Shown here one piece after another: positions 27,442 through 37,222 of a stretch of 64,000 nucleotides of DNA. The notes beneath the pieces were generated by a model, which made no database searches, was not told where the DNA came from, and saw nothing but the letters and a program-made list of their open reading frames with translations. Position 1 is the first letter of the stretch; the number at the start of each line of letters is the position of its first letter. Origin of the DNA: JACKCR01 sp041390305 (GTDB taxonomy: Bacteria > Eisenbacteria > RBG-16-71-46 > CAIMUX01); contig JAWKQE010000023.1 in the NCBI GenBank assembly GCA_041390305.1, positions 1 to 64,000 on the forward strand. Direction: 5' to 3'. The translations under genes and the position numbers were made by a program.

Positions 27442-29499
27442 ATGATTCCTTCTCCACACGCTTTCGTTGGGCGCCCTCACCGCCTCGCGTCCGATGTTCG
27501 TCGGCTCGTGGTCGCCGCCGCGTTCGCTGCTGCCACGCTTCTCCTGGCGGCCGGTATCCCGATGGCGGGTGGCTATCCGGTCTCCGAATCGGTCGACGTT
27601 CCGATGAGCGACGGCACGCTCCTCCACACGGTGATCTGGTATCCGCAGGGAGGGAGCGGTCCGTGGCCGGTGATCCTCGCGCGCACGCCCTATGGCGCGG
27701 GTGGTTCGCTGCCGTTCGACGTCCTCGTCGCGCTGGGTTTCGTTGCGGTGGGGCAGGACATCCGCGGATTCCATGGGTCGGGTGGTTCGTTCGAGATGTT
27801 CCGCGCGAACGGTTGGGGTCCCGATCACGAGGACGGCAGGGAGACGCTGGACTGGATCCTCGCGCAGCCCTGGTGTGACGGGCACATCGGGACGTTCGGC
27901 GCCTCGGCTCCCGGCATCACGCAGAACCTGCTCATGGGGTCCGTCCCGAACGGCCTCTCCTGCACGCATGTCACGGTCGCGACGGGGGACCTCTACGAAC
28001 AGCTCGTCTTCCCGGGTGGCGCGCTCAAGGAAGCGGACGTCGTCGGGTGGCTGAACGGGATCGGCTATCCGCAGCTCGTCGATTCGCTCGAAGCGCATGC
28101 GTCCAAGGACGAGTGGTGGGACTGGGTCGACATCACCTCGCGTGCGGCGCTCATCGAAACGCCGTCCTACTCGGTGACGGGCTGGTACGACCTCATGATC
28201 CAGGGCGCGCTCGATCTCTTCGAAGCGCTCCAGTACGGCGGCGGGCCGGGAGCGCTCGGCAACCAGAAGCTGATCGTGGGGCCGTGGCACCATGGAGTCG
28301 GCGTCGTGCCGGTGGGGGAGCTGACGTATCCGGACGCGGATCCTGCGCTCGGGGAGGCGATCGTCGGCAATGCGCTCGACTGGTTCAACTACTGGGAGAA
28401 GGGCGCGAACAACGGGATCATGGCGAAGCCTCCCGTCGCCTACTACCTGATGGGCGATCCGGACATGCCGGGCGCGCCGGGCAACGAGTGGCGCGCTTCG
28501 TCCGTCTGGCCGCCGGCCTCGACGTCCGTTTCGTACTACCTCGGCGCGGGCGGTGGCCTCAGCCACACCGAGTTCGATCCGGGTGCGGACACTTTCGTCT
28601 TCGATCCGCTCGATCCGGTCCCGACGCTCGGAGGGAACAACCTCGTCCTCGCGCTCGGTCCGTACGACCAGCGCCCCGTGGAGAACCGGAGCGACGTGAT
28701 CCTCTTCGAGACGCCGCCGCTCGCGAACGCGCTCGAAGTGGTGGGGCAGATCGAGGTCGTCCTCTACGCGAGTTCCGATCGCCTCGACACGGACTTCACG
28801 GCCAAGCTCACCGACGTCCATCCGGACGGCCGCTCGATGCTCGTGTGTGACGGGATCCTGCGCGCGCGCTTCCGGAACGGGTTCGATGGTGAGGAGCTGC
28901 TCACACCGGGGGAGGTGGAGCGCTACGTGATCGATCTCGGTTCCACCGCGCTCGCGTTCGCGCCGGGGCATCGGCTCCGTCTCGCGGTGTCGAGCTCCAA
29001 CTCGCCGCGGTTCGCGGTCAATCCGAACCACGGCGGCCCGTTCGGCTCGGACGATCCGCCCGTCGTCGCGACGAACACGATCCACCTGGGCGGACAGTCC
29101 CCCTCCGCGCTCGTCCTGCCGGTGGTGGATCCGGATCCGTCGTCGGTGCCCGGGGCTGACGGACTGCCGGATGGAGCAGGCGACGGAGTAGGCGACGGAC
29201 TCGGTGCCGCCACGGGGTCCCTTTCGCTCCGCGTGCTCGGGAACCCGGCGCACGGGTCGGTGCGGATCGCGCTCGGCCTCGGGAGGGGAGAGGCGTCCGT
29301 GGCCGTCTACGACGGGCAGGGCAGGCGGATCCGTGACCTCGGCTCGAGAACGGCCCCGGAAGGGGCGGAGGCGAAAGAGATCCCGATGGTCTGGGACGGG
29401 CTGGACGATCACGGCCGGCCGGTCAGCGTGGGTGTGTACTTCGTCCGCGCGTCCCGAGGGAGCGAGGCCCGGACCGCACGTGCTGTTCTGATCCGCTGA
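27442..29499 (+). CDS. Secreted CocE/NonD (S15-type) hydrolase with FlgD-like C-terminal domain
   Basis: A 685-residue exported hydrolase. A signal peptide (VVAAAFAAATLLLAAGIPMA) precedes an alpha/beta-hydrolase domain of the X-Pro dipeptidyl-peptidase/cocaine-esterase family (SESVDVPMSDGTLLHTVIWY, then RTPYGAGG, GQDIRGFHGSGG). The nucleophile Ser is in GTFGASAPGITQ and the His probably in VGPWHHGVG. A jelly-roll domain typical of PepX C-termini follows (EVVGQIEVVLYASSDRLDTD, then GHRLRLAVSSSNSPRF). After a Gly/Asp-rich linker is a FlgD-like sorting domain ending SVGVYFVRASRG. Substrate could be an ester, amide or peptide. ATG 27442 has GAGGAG upstream. Confidence 0.9.
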   Translation: MIPSPHAFVGRPHRLASDVRRLVVAAAFAAATLLLAAGIPMAGGYPVSESVDVPMSDGTLLHTVIWYPQGGSGPWPVILARTPYGAGGSLPFDVLVALGFVAVGQDIRGFHGSGGSFEMFRANGWGPDHEDGRETLDWILAQPWCDGHIGTFGASAPGITQNLLMGSVPNGLSCTHVTVATGDLYEQLVFPGGALKEADVVGWLNGIGYPQLVDSLEAHASKDEWWDWVDITSRAALIETPSYSVTGWYDLMIQGALDLFEALQYGGGPGALGNQKLIVGPWHHGVGVVPVGELTYPDADPALGEAIVGNALDWFNYWEKGANNGIMAKPPVAYYLMGDPDMPGAPGNEWRASSVWPPASTSVSYYLGAGGGLSHTEFDPGADTFVFDPLDPVPTLGGNNLVLALGPYDQRPVENRSDVILFETPPLANALEVVGQIEVVLYASSDRLDTDFTAKLTDVHPDGRSMLVCDGILRARFRNGFDGEELLTPGEVERYVIDLGSTALAFAPGHRLRLAVSSSNSPRFAVNPNHGGPFGSDDPPVVATNTIHLGGQSPSALVLPVVDPDPSSVPGADGLPDGAGDGVGDGLGAATGSLSLRVLGNPAHGSVRIALGLGRGEASVAVYDGQGRRIRDLGSRTAPEGAEAKEIPMVWDGLDDHGRPVSVGVYFVRASRGSEARTARAVLIR

Positions 29500-29764
29500 G
29501 GTCGACAGCTCCGTGGAGACTGCACGTCGCACCCTCCACATCTGAGACGCGATCTCAGGGAACTCCCGTTCGGGGACGCGGTAGAGAGACGGTGGTTCGC
29601 GGCCGCCAGCCCTTCGAGGCACCTCTGTTCCAACCGTCTTGCCCGCCTCGGTGTTCAGGACGTATCCACATGCAGGCGAACCCTCTATTCTCAGTCATTG
29701 CCCGGCGCTGTGCCGGGTGGGTGCCTGCGTGGTGTGCCGAACGCCCTAGACCGGGAGCGGACGT

Positions 29765-31195
29765 TTGACGACTTGGATGGATGGCTGCGTTCAGGGAAGT
29801 GGTCTGGTGGGGCCGTCGGGGCGTGCTCGCCTCGCTGCCGTCACGGCCGCCATCGCCATCGGCGCGTCGGCCGCGGCCCTCGTCGGACTCTCGCCATCCA
29901 CGGCCCTGGCACAGACTGCTCCCACCGGCGTGGGGAGCGGGCGTGCCGACGGAAGCACGGTCTCTTCCCAGGCCGAGACGATTTCGCTGGGAGACGCGAT
30001 CGCGCGGGCTCTCACCCTCTCCCCGGCCGCCGTTTCGACGGAGACGGCGATCGCGCTCGCGAAAGCAAACCAGCTCGATACGCGCGGGAGCTGGCTGCCC
30101 TCGGTCACGGCGTCTGCCGGCTACTCGAACTCCAGCACCGAACGCGTCGACTCTTCCACCGGCCGCCTCACGTCCGAGAGCTACACGGCCGGGCTCTCCT
30201 CGAGCCTCGTCCTCTTCCAGGGCGGACGCCGCCTCTGGCAGAACCGATCGACAGGTGCTCTCGTCGTCGCGGCGGAAGCGGATCACCGCGGCCAGGTGTT
30301 TGGCACCATTCTCGAGACGACGAGTGCGTTCTACGAAGCGGCCGCCGCGTCGGACCTCGAGCTGCTCGCGCGGCAACGTCTCGAACGCGCCCGGCAGCAG
30401 CTCTCCTTCGCGGAGACGCGGATCGAGATCGGTACGGCGACGCGGTCGGACGTCCTTCGCGCGGAGCTCGAAGTGGGCAACGCGGAACTCGCGGTGCTGG
30501 ACGCCGGGTCGGCCCTTCGGACGGCCGCGCTGCAATTGGGGCGGCTCGTTGGGACGGCCTCCGAGGTGTTCCCGGAGCCGGCCTCGCTTCCCGACGTCGC
30601 ACCTTCTCTCCCGAGTGTGGAGCGGCTCGTGAGTCGCGCGGAGGCGCACTCGCCGCTCGTCGTGTCGACGGAAGCGGAGCTCACGAGTGCGCGAGCCTCG
30701 AGACTCACGGCGGTGTCGTCCTACCTTCCGACGCTCGGGCTCACCGGCGGGTATGACTGGTTCAGTACGGACTTTCCGCCGGACCGGCGGAGCTGGCGCG
30801 TGGCGCTGAGTGCGTCACTTCCGATCTTCGACCGGTTCGGTCGCGAGGCGGACGTCCAGCGGGCGAAGGCTTCACTCCGGCGCGCGGAGGCGACGGCCCG
30901 TGACGCACTCATCGCGGCGCGCGTCCAGGTGGAGAGTGCGGTGCAGGACGTCGCCGCGGCGGAACAGCGGGTGCGGATCTCGGACCGGGCGCGTGCGCTC
31001 GCGGAAGAGGATCTCCGCGTCCTGGAAGAACGGTATCAGGCGGAGGCCGCGACGATCCTGGACCTCCAGGCGTCGCAGGTCGCGCTCACGGAAGCGGAAG
31101 TGGGAACGGTACGGGCGCGGCAGGCGCTCGGCACCGCGATCGCGCGTCTCGAAGCCGTTCTCGGCGAGACCATCGAGGAGGCAAGTGGTGAGTAG
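29765..31195 (+). CDS. TolC family outer-membrane efflux protein
   Basis: A 476-residue outer-membrane channel for the tripartite efflux pump encoded by the next two genes. A signal peptide (VTAAIAIGASAAALVGLSPS, cleavage probably after ALA) is followed by two related halves of long helices and strands typical of TolC/OEP: ISLGDAIARALTLSPAAVST, YTAGLSSSLVLFQGGRR, then SPLVVSTEAELTSARASRL and WRVALSASLPIFDRFGREADV. Start taken as TTG 29765 behind GGGAG; ATG 29777 is the alternative. Its 3' end overlaps the adaptor gene by 8 bases, and the three genes 29765-35635 form one operon. Confidence 0.92.
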   Translation: MTTWMDGCVQGSGLVGPSGRARLAAVTAAIAIGASAAALVGLSPSTALAQTAPTGVGSGRADGSTVSSQAETISLGDAIARALTLSPAAVSTETAIALAKANQLDTRGSWLPSVTASAGYSNSSTERVDSSTGRLTSESYTAGLSSSLVLFQGGRRLWQNRSTGALVVAAEADHRGQVFGTILETTSAFYEAAAASDLELLARQRLERARQQLSFAETRIEIGTATRSDVLRAELEVGNAELAVLDAGSALRTAALQLGRLVGTASEVFPEPASLPDVAPSLPSVERLVSRAEAHSPLVVSTEAELTSARASRLTAVSSYLPTLGLTGGYDWFSTDFPPDRRSWRVALSASLPIFDRFGREADVQRAKASLRRAEATARDALIAARVQVESAVQDVAAAEQRVRISDRARALAEEDLRVLEERYQAEAATILDLQASQVALTEAEVGTVRARQALGTAIARLEAVLGETIEEASGE

Positions 31196-32444
31196 GCGGG
31201 AGAGGTCGCGGATGCTGGGAACTTGGCGGGTGGCGACAGACTCGCCGCGGAGCGCTGGGGGCCTGACCGTGCTCGCCACGGTCGCGATGTGTGTGCTCCT
31301 CGCCGGTGCGGTTGCGATCACGGGTTGCGGGAGCGGCGACGCGGGCGGTGCCGGCGCGAACGGCTCGTCCGGCGCGGCCGGAGGCGCGAGCGCTTCAGGA
31401 GCTGGTGCGGCCGGTGGTGGCAGTGCGCCGGCGGCGGCCCCGCCGGGCGGGCGTCCCGGTGGCGGCGGTCGGCCCGGCGGCGCGCGCGAAGTGCCAGTGC
31501 AGGTCGCGCACGCGGAACTCGGGAAGATCGCGCGTGCGCTCACCGTATCCGGCGTGGTGGAGCCGATCCGTTCGGTTGGCGTGAACAGTCAGATGAGCGG
31601 CGCGCTCCTCTTCCTCGAAGCCGAAGAAGGTAGGGCGGTGCGGAAGGGGCAGGTGCTCGCGAAGCTGGACGACCGGGAGCTCCGGGCCCAGCTCACCGCG
31701 GCCGAGGCCGCCTTCCAGGTCGCCGAGTCGGCACATGCGCGCGCGAAGCAGCTCCGGGAGCGGCAGGTCATCACGCTGCCCGAGTACGAACGGGACCGCA
31801 CGGCCTACGCGGCCGCGGAAGCGGAGCTCGACCAGATCCGCACCCGTCTCGGCTACGCGACGATCGCGGCACCGATCTCGGGCGTGGTCACGGAGAAACG
31901 GGTCGAGTCCGGGGACATCGTCGCGAACCAGTCCCGTCTCTTCACGATCGCGGACCTCTCGACCAAGGTCGTGCTCGTACAGGTTTCGGAACTCGACGTC
32001 GTGAACCTCCACGAAGGGAACGTCGTCGACGTCGCGCTCGATGCGTTTCCCGGTCGCGAACTCACCGGGCGGATCCGGCGGATCTTTCCGTCCGCGGACC
32101 CGACCACCCGTCTCGTGCCGGTCGAAGTCGCGCTCGAAGGAGAGTCCGCCGACCTCGCGCGCCCCGGCTTCCTCGCCCGCGTGACCTTCGCGCTCGGCGA
32201 ACGGCAGAACGTCCTCCTCGTCCCGGCCTCGGCCGTCGTGAACGGGACGTCGAGTCAGGCGGTCTACGTCGTCGAGGAAGGGAAGGCGAAACGGAAGGAC
32301 GTCCGCACCGGACTCATCTCGAGAGGACAGGTCGAGATCGAGAACGGCCTCTCGGAAGGCGACGTCGTCGTCACGGTCGGCAACAACACGCTCCAGGACG
32401 GCGCCGCCGTGCGCGTTCTGACCAGGGACGCGGAGGGACGATGA
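31188..32444 (+). CDS. RND efflux periplasmic adaptor lipoprotein
   Basis: A 418-residue membrane-fusion protein linking the RND pump to the TolC-like channel. The signal peptide ends in a lipobox, AVAITGC, so it is lipid-anchored. A 60-residue Gly/Ala/Pro linker leads to the HlyD-type core: VSGVVEPIRSVGVNSQMSG, the lipoyl half-motif EGRAVRKGQVLAKLD, a helical hairpin (EAAFQVAESAHARAKQLRER), then IAAPISGVVTEKRVESGDIV, a beta-barrel and a membrane-proximal domain. GTG 31188 is chosen because GAGGAGG lies 6 bases upstream. The stop overlaps the pump start (ATGA). Confidence 0.93.
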   Translation: MSRRERSRMLGTWRVATDSPRSAGGLTVLATVAMCVLLAGAVAITGCGSGDAGGAGANGSSGAAGGASASGAGAAGGGSAPAAAPPGGRPGGGGRPGGAREVPVQVAHAELGKIARALTVSGVVEPIRSVGVNSQMSGALLFLEAEEGRAVRKGQVLAKLDDRELRAQLTAAEAAFQVAESAHARAKQLRERQVITLPEYERDRTAYAAAEAELDQIRTRLGYATIAAPISGVVTEKRVESGDIVANQSRLFTIADLSTKVVLVQVSELDVVNLHEGNVVDVALDAFPGRELTGRIRRIFPSADPTTRLVPVEVALEGESADLARPGFLARVTFALGERQNVLLVPASAVVNGTSSQAVYVVEEGKAKRKDVRTGLISRGQVEIENGLSEGDVVVTVGNNTLQDGAAVRVLTRDAEGR

Positions 32445-35400
32445 GCGACGGCCGGCGCCACAGTGGACTCCCGGCGTTCTCGATCCGGAGGCCGGTCGGT
32501 ACGCTCATGCTCACGTCGGTCGTGCTCGTGCTGGGAGGTTTCTTCCTCTCCGGCCTGCCGCTCGACCTCCTGCCCAGCATCGTCTACCCGCAGATCCGCG
32601 CATCGGTGAACAATCGCGGCGTCGAGCCGACCGTGCTCGAGGAGACGGTGGCGAAGCCGCTCGAAGCGACGCTCGCGACGACCGAGAATCTCACCCGGAT
32701 GGAGACGACCGTCCAAGAGGGCCGGGTCGCGATCAACCTCCACTTCTCCTACGGGACGAACATCGATTTCGCGCTCCAGGACGCGTCGAAAAACCTCGAT
32801 CGGGCGCGGGCGCGTCTGCCCGAAGAGGCGGATGCGCCAACCATCTTCAAGTTCGATCCGTCGCAGATCCCGGTCTACGAAGTGGCGTTCTCGTCGGCCA
32901 CGAAGGATCTCGTGTGGCTGCGTGACTGGGCGGAGTATCGCCTCCGTCCCCAGCTCCTCACGATCGAAGGGATCGCCTCCGTCGACGTGTCGGGTGGTCT
33001 CGTACGCGAAGTCCAGGTGATCCTGGATCAGGAACGTCTCCGCTCCTACGGGCTCACGGTGTCGCAGGTGAACAGTGCGCTCGAGGATGCGAACCAGGAC
33101 GTGGCCGCGGGCCGGGTCTCGTCGGCGACGCGGGAAGTGGTCGGGAAGACGACCGGAAAGTTCCGCACGGTCGATGACGTGAAGGCCGTCCTCCTTCCTC
33201 TCCAGGGTGGAGGCCGCATCCCTCTCTCCGAGGTCGCCGAGGTGCTCGACACGAACCGCGAACAGCGGCTCTGGGCCCGACTCGACGGGGACCCCGCGAT
33301 CAAGGTCTCGATCCGGAAGCAACCGAATGCGAACACCGTCGCCGTGGCGGACGGAGTCGACGCGCGTCTCGCCGATCTCGCGTCCTCGGGGTTCATCCCA
33401 TCCGACGTGCCGTTCGAGGTGATCCAGAATCAGGCGGACTTCATCCGCGGGTCGGTGACCGCGGTGCGGAACGCCGCGCTCCTCGGCGCTACGCTCGCCA
33501 TGTTCGTCGTGCTCGTCTTCCTCGGCTCTCTCCGGAAGACGTTCGTGATCGGCCTCGCCATTCCGCTCGCGGTGCTCGCGACGTTCGTCATGATGGGGCT
33601 GAGCCATCTCACGCTCAACATCATGACCCTGGGAGGGCTGGCCCTCGGCGTCGGGCTCCTCATCGACAACTCGATCGTCATGCTCGAGAACATCTTCCGA
33701 CACAAGGAGGAAGGGAACGAGGGCGCGGAAGAAGCGGCGCTGGAGGGCGCGGCGGAGGTTCAGAGTGCGGTGACGGCGTCGACGGTGACGAACCTCGCGG
33801 CCGTCGTCCCGTTCCTCCTCATCAGCGGACTTGCGGCACTCATCTTCCGCGAGCTCATTCTGACCATCTCGTTCGCCATTCTCGCGTCCCTTCTCGTCGC
33901 GCTCACCGTCGTCCCGATGTTGGCGGCGCAGCTCGCGAAGGTTCGTTTCACGAGCCGCCTGGACCACTTCCGTCCGATCGTCGCGTTCGACCACTTCCTC
34001 TCGCGAGTTCGCCGGGCCTACATCCGGTTCGCGGGCGTGGTCGTGGTGCGTGGCCGTTGGGGCGTGCTCGCGGTCGCCGTGCTCTCGTTCGTCGGCGCAG
34101 GCCTCCTCGTGCGGGGGCTCGGAAGCGAGTTCCTTCCGCAGGTCGACGATGGCAACGTCAGCATCAGTATCTCTCTCCCGCCCGGTGCGTCGGCGGAGGA
34201 GACGAACCGGGTGACGAAGGAAGTCGAAGCCCTGGTGACGCAGATGCCGGACGTACGCGGCGTGTTCGCGACCGCCGGGGGCCGCTTCTTCGGATCCGGG
34301 ACGGTCGAGAGCTCCGGTACGGGTGCGATCGACGTCGTCCTCGCGGGCCGGGGCGAGCGGGAGATGAGCGCCGACACCTGGGTGCGGACGATGCAGCAGA
34401 AGATCCAGCAGAAGGGGTTCGCGGGATCCCGGATCTCGGTCCGGCCGCCGCGGATCCGAGGGCTCCGTACGTCGACGTCCGGGTCCGCCGTCGCGCTCGA
34501 CATCCAAGGGGACGACCTCGAGACACTCCAGGCCATCGCCGAGGATCTCGCTCTCCGGCTCGAGGACGTTCCGGGACTCGAGAACCTCGAGCCGAGCGCG
34601 GAGGAAGCCAGCCCCGAACTCTCGATCGAACTCGACCGCGAGCGTGCCGCCTACCTCGGCCTTTCCGTCGCTGCGGTCGGTTCGACCATCCGGACCGCCC
34701 TCGATGGCTCCATCCCGACCCGTTTCAGCTCCGGAAGCCAGGAGTACGATCTCCGCGTCATGTTCCCGAAGGACCGGTTCACGAGCCCCGAGGAACTCGG
34801 CTCGATTGCGCTCTTCCCGGGCGCGGCCAACGGCGCACCGATCTACCTGCGTGACGTGGCCAATGTGCGGACGACGCTCGGGCCGACCACGATCCTCAGG
34901 GAGAACCAGAACCGCGTCCTCCGTCTCACCGGCGACGTCATCGCGGAGGTGGCGAGCGTGGGCGAAGTGAACGACGAGATCCGGAACCGCCTCGCCGACA
35001 TCTCTCTTCCGGACGGCTACGGAGTGATCATCGGAGGAGAGCAGGAGGCGATCGAGGAGAACAACAAGCAGCTCAGCATCGTCGTGGGGCTCGCGATCTT
35101 CCTCGTTTTCGTCGTGCTCGCGGTGCAGTACGAGAGCGTCGTCAATCCGCTCGTCATCATCCTCGCAATCCCGCTCTCGCTCGTCGGCGTGGGGGTCCTC
35201 CTCCACCTCACCGCGACTCCGCTCAGCGCGCCCGTCCTCCTGGGGGTGATCCTGCTCGCCGGCATCGTCGTCAACAACGCGATCCTCCTCGTCGAGTATG
35301 CGGAACGAGGGAAACGGGAACGTGGGCTCACGCGGGCGGCCGCGGTGATCGAAGCGGGTGGCGTCCGCCTTCGTCCCATTCTAATGACCACGCTGACCAC

Positions 35401-35635
35401 GCTCTTCGGCATGTTGCCACTCGCGCTCGGCCTCGGGCAGGGTTCGGAACTCATGCAGCCGCTTGCGATCGCGGTCGTCGGCGGACTCAGCATCTCGACG
35501 TTCCTGACCCTCTTCGTGGTTCCGTCGGCCTACCTCATCTTCAACGCGATCGCGGAGACGCTCGCGACCTGGCTCACCGGCAGGGAACGGGGAGAGAAGG
35601 CCGGAACGCCGGCGACTTCCCACGCCGCGCCGTAG
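32441..35635 (+). CDS. RND family efflux transporter permease
   Basis: A 1,064-residue inner-membrane proton-driven exporter of the HAE-type RND superfamily. It has 12 predicted membrane segments and two large periplasmic loops. The N-terminus is canonical (FSIRRPVGTLMLTSVVLVLG; VYPQIRASVNNRGVEPTVLE; VEETVAKPLE-type docking region). In TM4 the proton-relay pair D-D of AcrB reads D-N (GLALGVGLLIDNSIVMLENI), the variant seen in SwrC-like pumps. TM10-11 contain LLAGIVVNNAILLVEY. Substrate is unknown. It is the third gene of the operon, with an ATGA overlap with the adaptor. Confidence 0.95.
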   Translation: MSDGRRHSGLPAFSIRRPVGTLMLTSVVLVLGGFFLSGLPLDLLPSIVYPQIRASVNNRGVEPTVLEETVAKPLEATLATTENLTRMETTVQEGRVAINLHFSYGTNIDFALQDASKNLDRARARLPEEADAPTIFKFDPSQIPVYEVAFSSATKDLVWLRDWAEYRLRPQLLTIEGIASVDVSGGLVREVQVILDQERLRSYGLTVSQVNSALEDANQDVAAGRVSSATREVVGKTTGKFRTVDDVKAVLLPLQGGGRIPLSEVAEVLDTNREQRLWARLDGDPAIKVSIRKQPNANTVAVADGVDARLADLASSGFIPSDVPFEVIQNQADFIRGSVTAVRNAALLGATLAMFVVLVFLGSLRKTFVIGLAIPLAVLATFVMMGLSHLTLNIMTLGGLALGVGLLIDNSIVMLENIFRHKEEGNEGAEEAALEGAAEVQSAVTASTVTNLAAVVPFLLISGLAALIFRELILTISFAILASLLVALTVVPMLAAQLAKVRFTSRLDHFRPIVAFDHFLSRVRRAYIRFAGVVVVRGRWGVLAVAVLSFVGAGLLVRGLGSEFLPQVDDGNVSISISLPPGASAEETNRVTKEVEALVTQMPDVRGVFATAGGRFFGSGTVESSGTGAIDVVLAGRGEREMSADTWVRTMQQKIQQKGFAGSRISVRPPRIRGLRTSTSGSAVALDIQGDDLETLQAIAEDLALRLEDVPGLENLEPSAEEASPELSIELDRERAAYLGLSVAAVGSTIRTALDGSIPTRFSSGSQEYDLRVMFPKDRFTSPEELGSIALFPGAANGAPIYLRDVANVRTTLGPTTILRENQNRVLRLTGDVIAEVASVGEVNDEIRNRLADISLPDGYGVIIGGEQEAIEENNKQLSIVVGLAIFLVFVVLAVQYESVVNPLVIILAIPLSLVGVGVLLHLTATPLSAPVLLGVILLAGIVVNNAILLVEYAERGKRERGLTRAAAVIEAGGVRLRPILMTTLTTLFGMLPLALGLGQGSELMQPLAIAVVGGLSISTFLTLFVVPSAYLIFNAIAETLATWLTGRERGEKAGTPATSHAAP

Positions 35636-35959
35636 CGGGGGCTGAGAGAGGGCCCTTCCCACGTCGCGTCCTGGCAGAGGCCGCAAGCGGTTCTGCGGGC
35701 CGGTTTCGGCACGCCGTCGCCCGCATCCCGGCGCGCACCCCGCCTCTGTGCTCGGAGGAGGCGTCGGGTCTATGCTGAGGGCGGGTGAGAGTGCGGCGGG
35801 GCTCCCCACGAGCAGCGTCGCCGTGGTATCGAGCCGGCGCTCCCGCCTCGCAGGCTTCGTCCCCAGGGACGCCGGCCAGCCCCATCCGAGGATGGGACCG
35901 CCTCGTTCGCGGTGAACGTGTCCCCCGGGACGTCGGGCAGACGACGGAAGGAGGCGTTC
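35636..35959. other. Intergenic gap after the efflux operon
   Basis: About 320 bp between two plus-strand genes. It contains several GC-rich short inverted segments (for example around 35640-35720) but no clear T-tailed terminator, RNA gene or coding frame. Confidence 0.35.
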
Positions 35960-36562
35960 ATGCTCCCCCTGAACCTCACCAAGGAAGAACTCGGGATCCT
36001 GAAGGACGTGCTCGAGGGTGCGCTCTCCGATCTCAGGATGGAGATCGCGAACACGGACCGGATAGAGTTCCGTGAACTGCTGAAAGAGCGGAAGAGCGTC
36101 CTCATCAAGGGCTCGACTGGGTCACGGCCACGCCGACCTCGTCACGCGCGATGTGACGTCACCAGCTCTGTTCGTGTGCCTCACCGTCCGGTGCGTAGAC
36201 CGTCCAGGTGCCGTGAGCGGGTGCCCACGCGACCTCTTCTCTCGGCACCCAGGCGAGAGATCCGTCTGCGCGGGTCTCGAGCGTCATCCGCCCGCTCGTG
36301 CCGTCGGGCGCGATCTCGGACGTCCACCTCTCGCCATCAGTCCATTGGAACTCGCTCGCGAGGCGCGTCTCGTCGGTGCCGTTCCAGTGGAGGCGGCCGC
36401 GCTCGTTCGCGGGCAGCGCCGTACCCTGATAGAACGTCCAGGTGCCCTCGCGCCGGTCGGGCGCCAGGTCCCACCGCCAGGACTTCTCGACGTTTCCGTA
36501 CTCGACCGAGTAGGACTCGAACGTGCCCGTGCTCGCGTCCTCGTCCGTCGTGCCGGTGGTGA
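35960..36562 (+). CDS. Small conserved protein, 3' end uncertain
   Basis: Only the first 50 codons look real: MLPLNLTKEELGILKDVLEG, then ALSDLRMEIANTDRIEFREL and KERKSVLIKG. This matches a family of roughly 60-residue helical proteins of unknown function (pattern L-T-x-E-E-L, then D-L-R-M-E-I-A-x-T-D). The frame then runs on for 150 Arg/Ser-rich codons antisense to the lipoprotein gene at 36159-37049. A one-base shift near 36105 would give a natural stop (TGA) at about 36160, so a frameshift is likely. GGAGG precedes the ATG. Confidence 0.5.
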   Translation: MLPLNLTKEELGILKDVLEGALSDLRMEIANTDRIEFRELLKERKSVLIKGSTGSRPRRPRHARCDVTSSVRVPHRPVRRPSRCRERVPTRPLLSAPRREIRLRGSRASSARSCRRARSRTSTSRHQSIGTRSRGASRRCRSSGGGRARSRAAPYPDRTSRCPRAGRAPGPTARTSRRFRTRPSRTRTCPCSRPRPSCRW

Positions 36563-37049
36563 CGTCCCGGCCGAACACGTCCGATCCACCCACGCCGCAG
36601 GTGCCGGTCGCCGAGGTGCGCCAGGTGAAGCTGCTCGCCGTCTCGCAGATGGTGATCGTGAATCCACAGCTGGAGTCGGACGAAGCCCCGTACTCACGGA
36701 TCCGGCAGCTGATGTCGAGGAGCGAATACGTGCCCGTGTTGAACACACCGAGAGAGCTGTGCACCGTGCCCGTGAGGAGCCGGAGTCGGTTGTACTGGCC
36801 CTCGACGAACCCCCGCGCGTAGCGAACCAGCGAATCAGCCGACGCAAAGTCGGGGGAGACGAGTGGCGCGGGGTAGGGAAGGATCGGGACTCCGTTCCGC
36901 GTGAAGTCCGGTGGATCGACGTCGGCGGGACCCTCCGGTTCCGCTGGATCCGGCGGAGAGGACGGGGTCTCCTTGTCCGCGCAGGAAACGAGGGCGAGGA
37001 CGGCGAGACAGGAACAGACGAACAGGACTGGACGCTCGAGTCGCTTCAT
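36159..37049 (-). CDS. Hypothetical lipoprotein
   Basis: A 296-residue protein with signal peptide and lipobox (LFVCSCLAVLALVSC), then an acidic Pro-rich linker (SSPPDPAEPEGPADVDPP). The mature part is beta-rich with repeated Trp/Gly/Thr strands (ETASSFTWRTSATGTC, KSWRWDLAPDRREGTWTFY, WAPAHGTWTVYAPDG), perhaps a lipocalin-like or beta-sandwich fold. Two to three Cys pairs could form disulfides. Not assigned to a family. ATG 37049 has GGGGAGA upstream; an ATG at 37082 gives a longer form. Confidence 0.7.
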   Translation of the reverse strand: MKRLERPVLFVCSCLAVLALVSCADKETPSSPPDPAEPEGPADVDPPDFTRNGVPILPYPAPLVSPDFASADSLVRYARGFVEGQYNRLRLLTGTVHSSLGVFNTGTYSLLDISCRIREYGASSDSSCGFTITICETASSFTWRTSATGTCGVGGSDVFGRDVTTGTTDEDASTGTFESYSVEYGNVEKSWRWDLAPDRREGTWTFYQGTALPANERGRLHWNGTDETRLASEFQWTDGERWTSEIAPDGTSGRMTLETRADGSLAWVPREEVAWAPAHGTWTVYAPDGEAHEQSW

Positions 37050-37222
37050 GAGGAAGATCTCCCCGCGGATGCCCCCCGGCACATCGGGTCCGGTGGGAGC
37101 GTAGCGAGCCAGGAGCGCCGACGCAACCTCGACGGTACCGTGGGTTCGGGGGAGCGTATGAGCGGAAAGTCGGGCGGAGTGTGGCGCGAGCCTTCTCCGG
37201 CGGAATGGGGAGTGGCTCTACG

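Noticed and set aside
27367..29622. 751-codon minus-strand frame
   Set aside because: Antisense to the CocE-type hydrolase; the sense strand has signal peptide, catalytic motifs and ribosome-binding site.
32264..35206. 980-codon open frame on the minus strand
   Set aside because: It is exactly antisense to the RND permease and adaptor end, with an Arg/Asp/His/Glu-rich composition and no motifs; a typical high-GC shadow.
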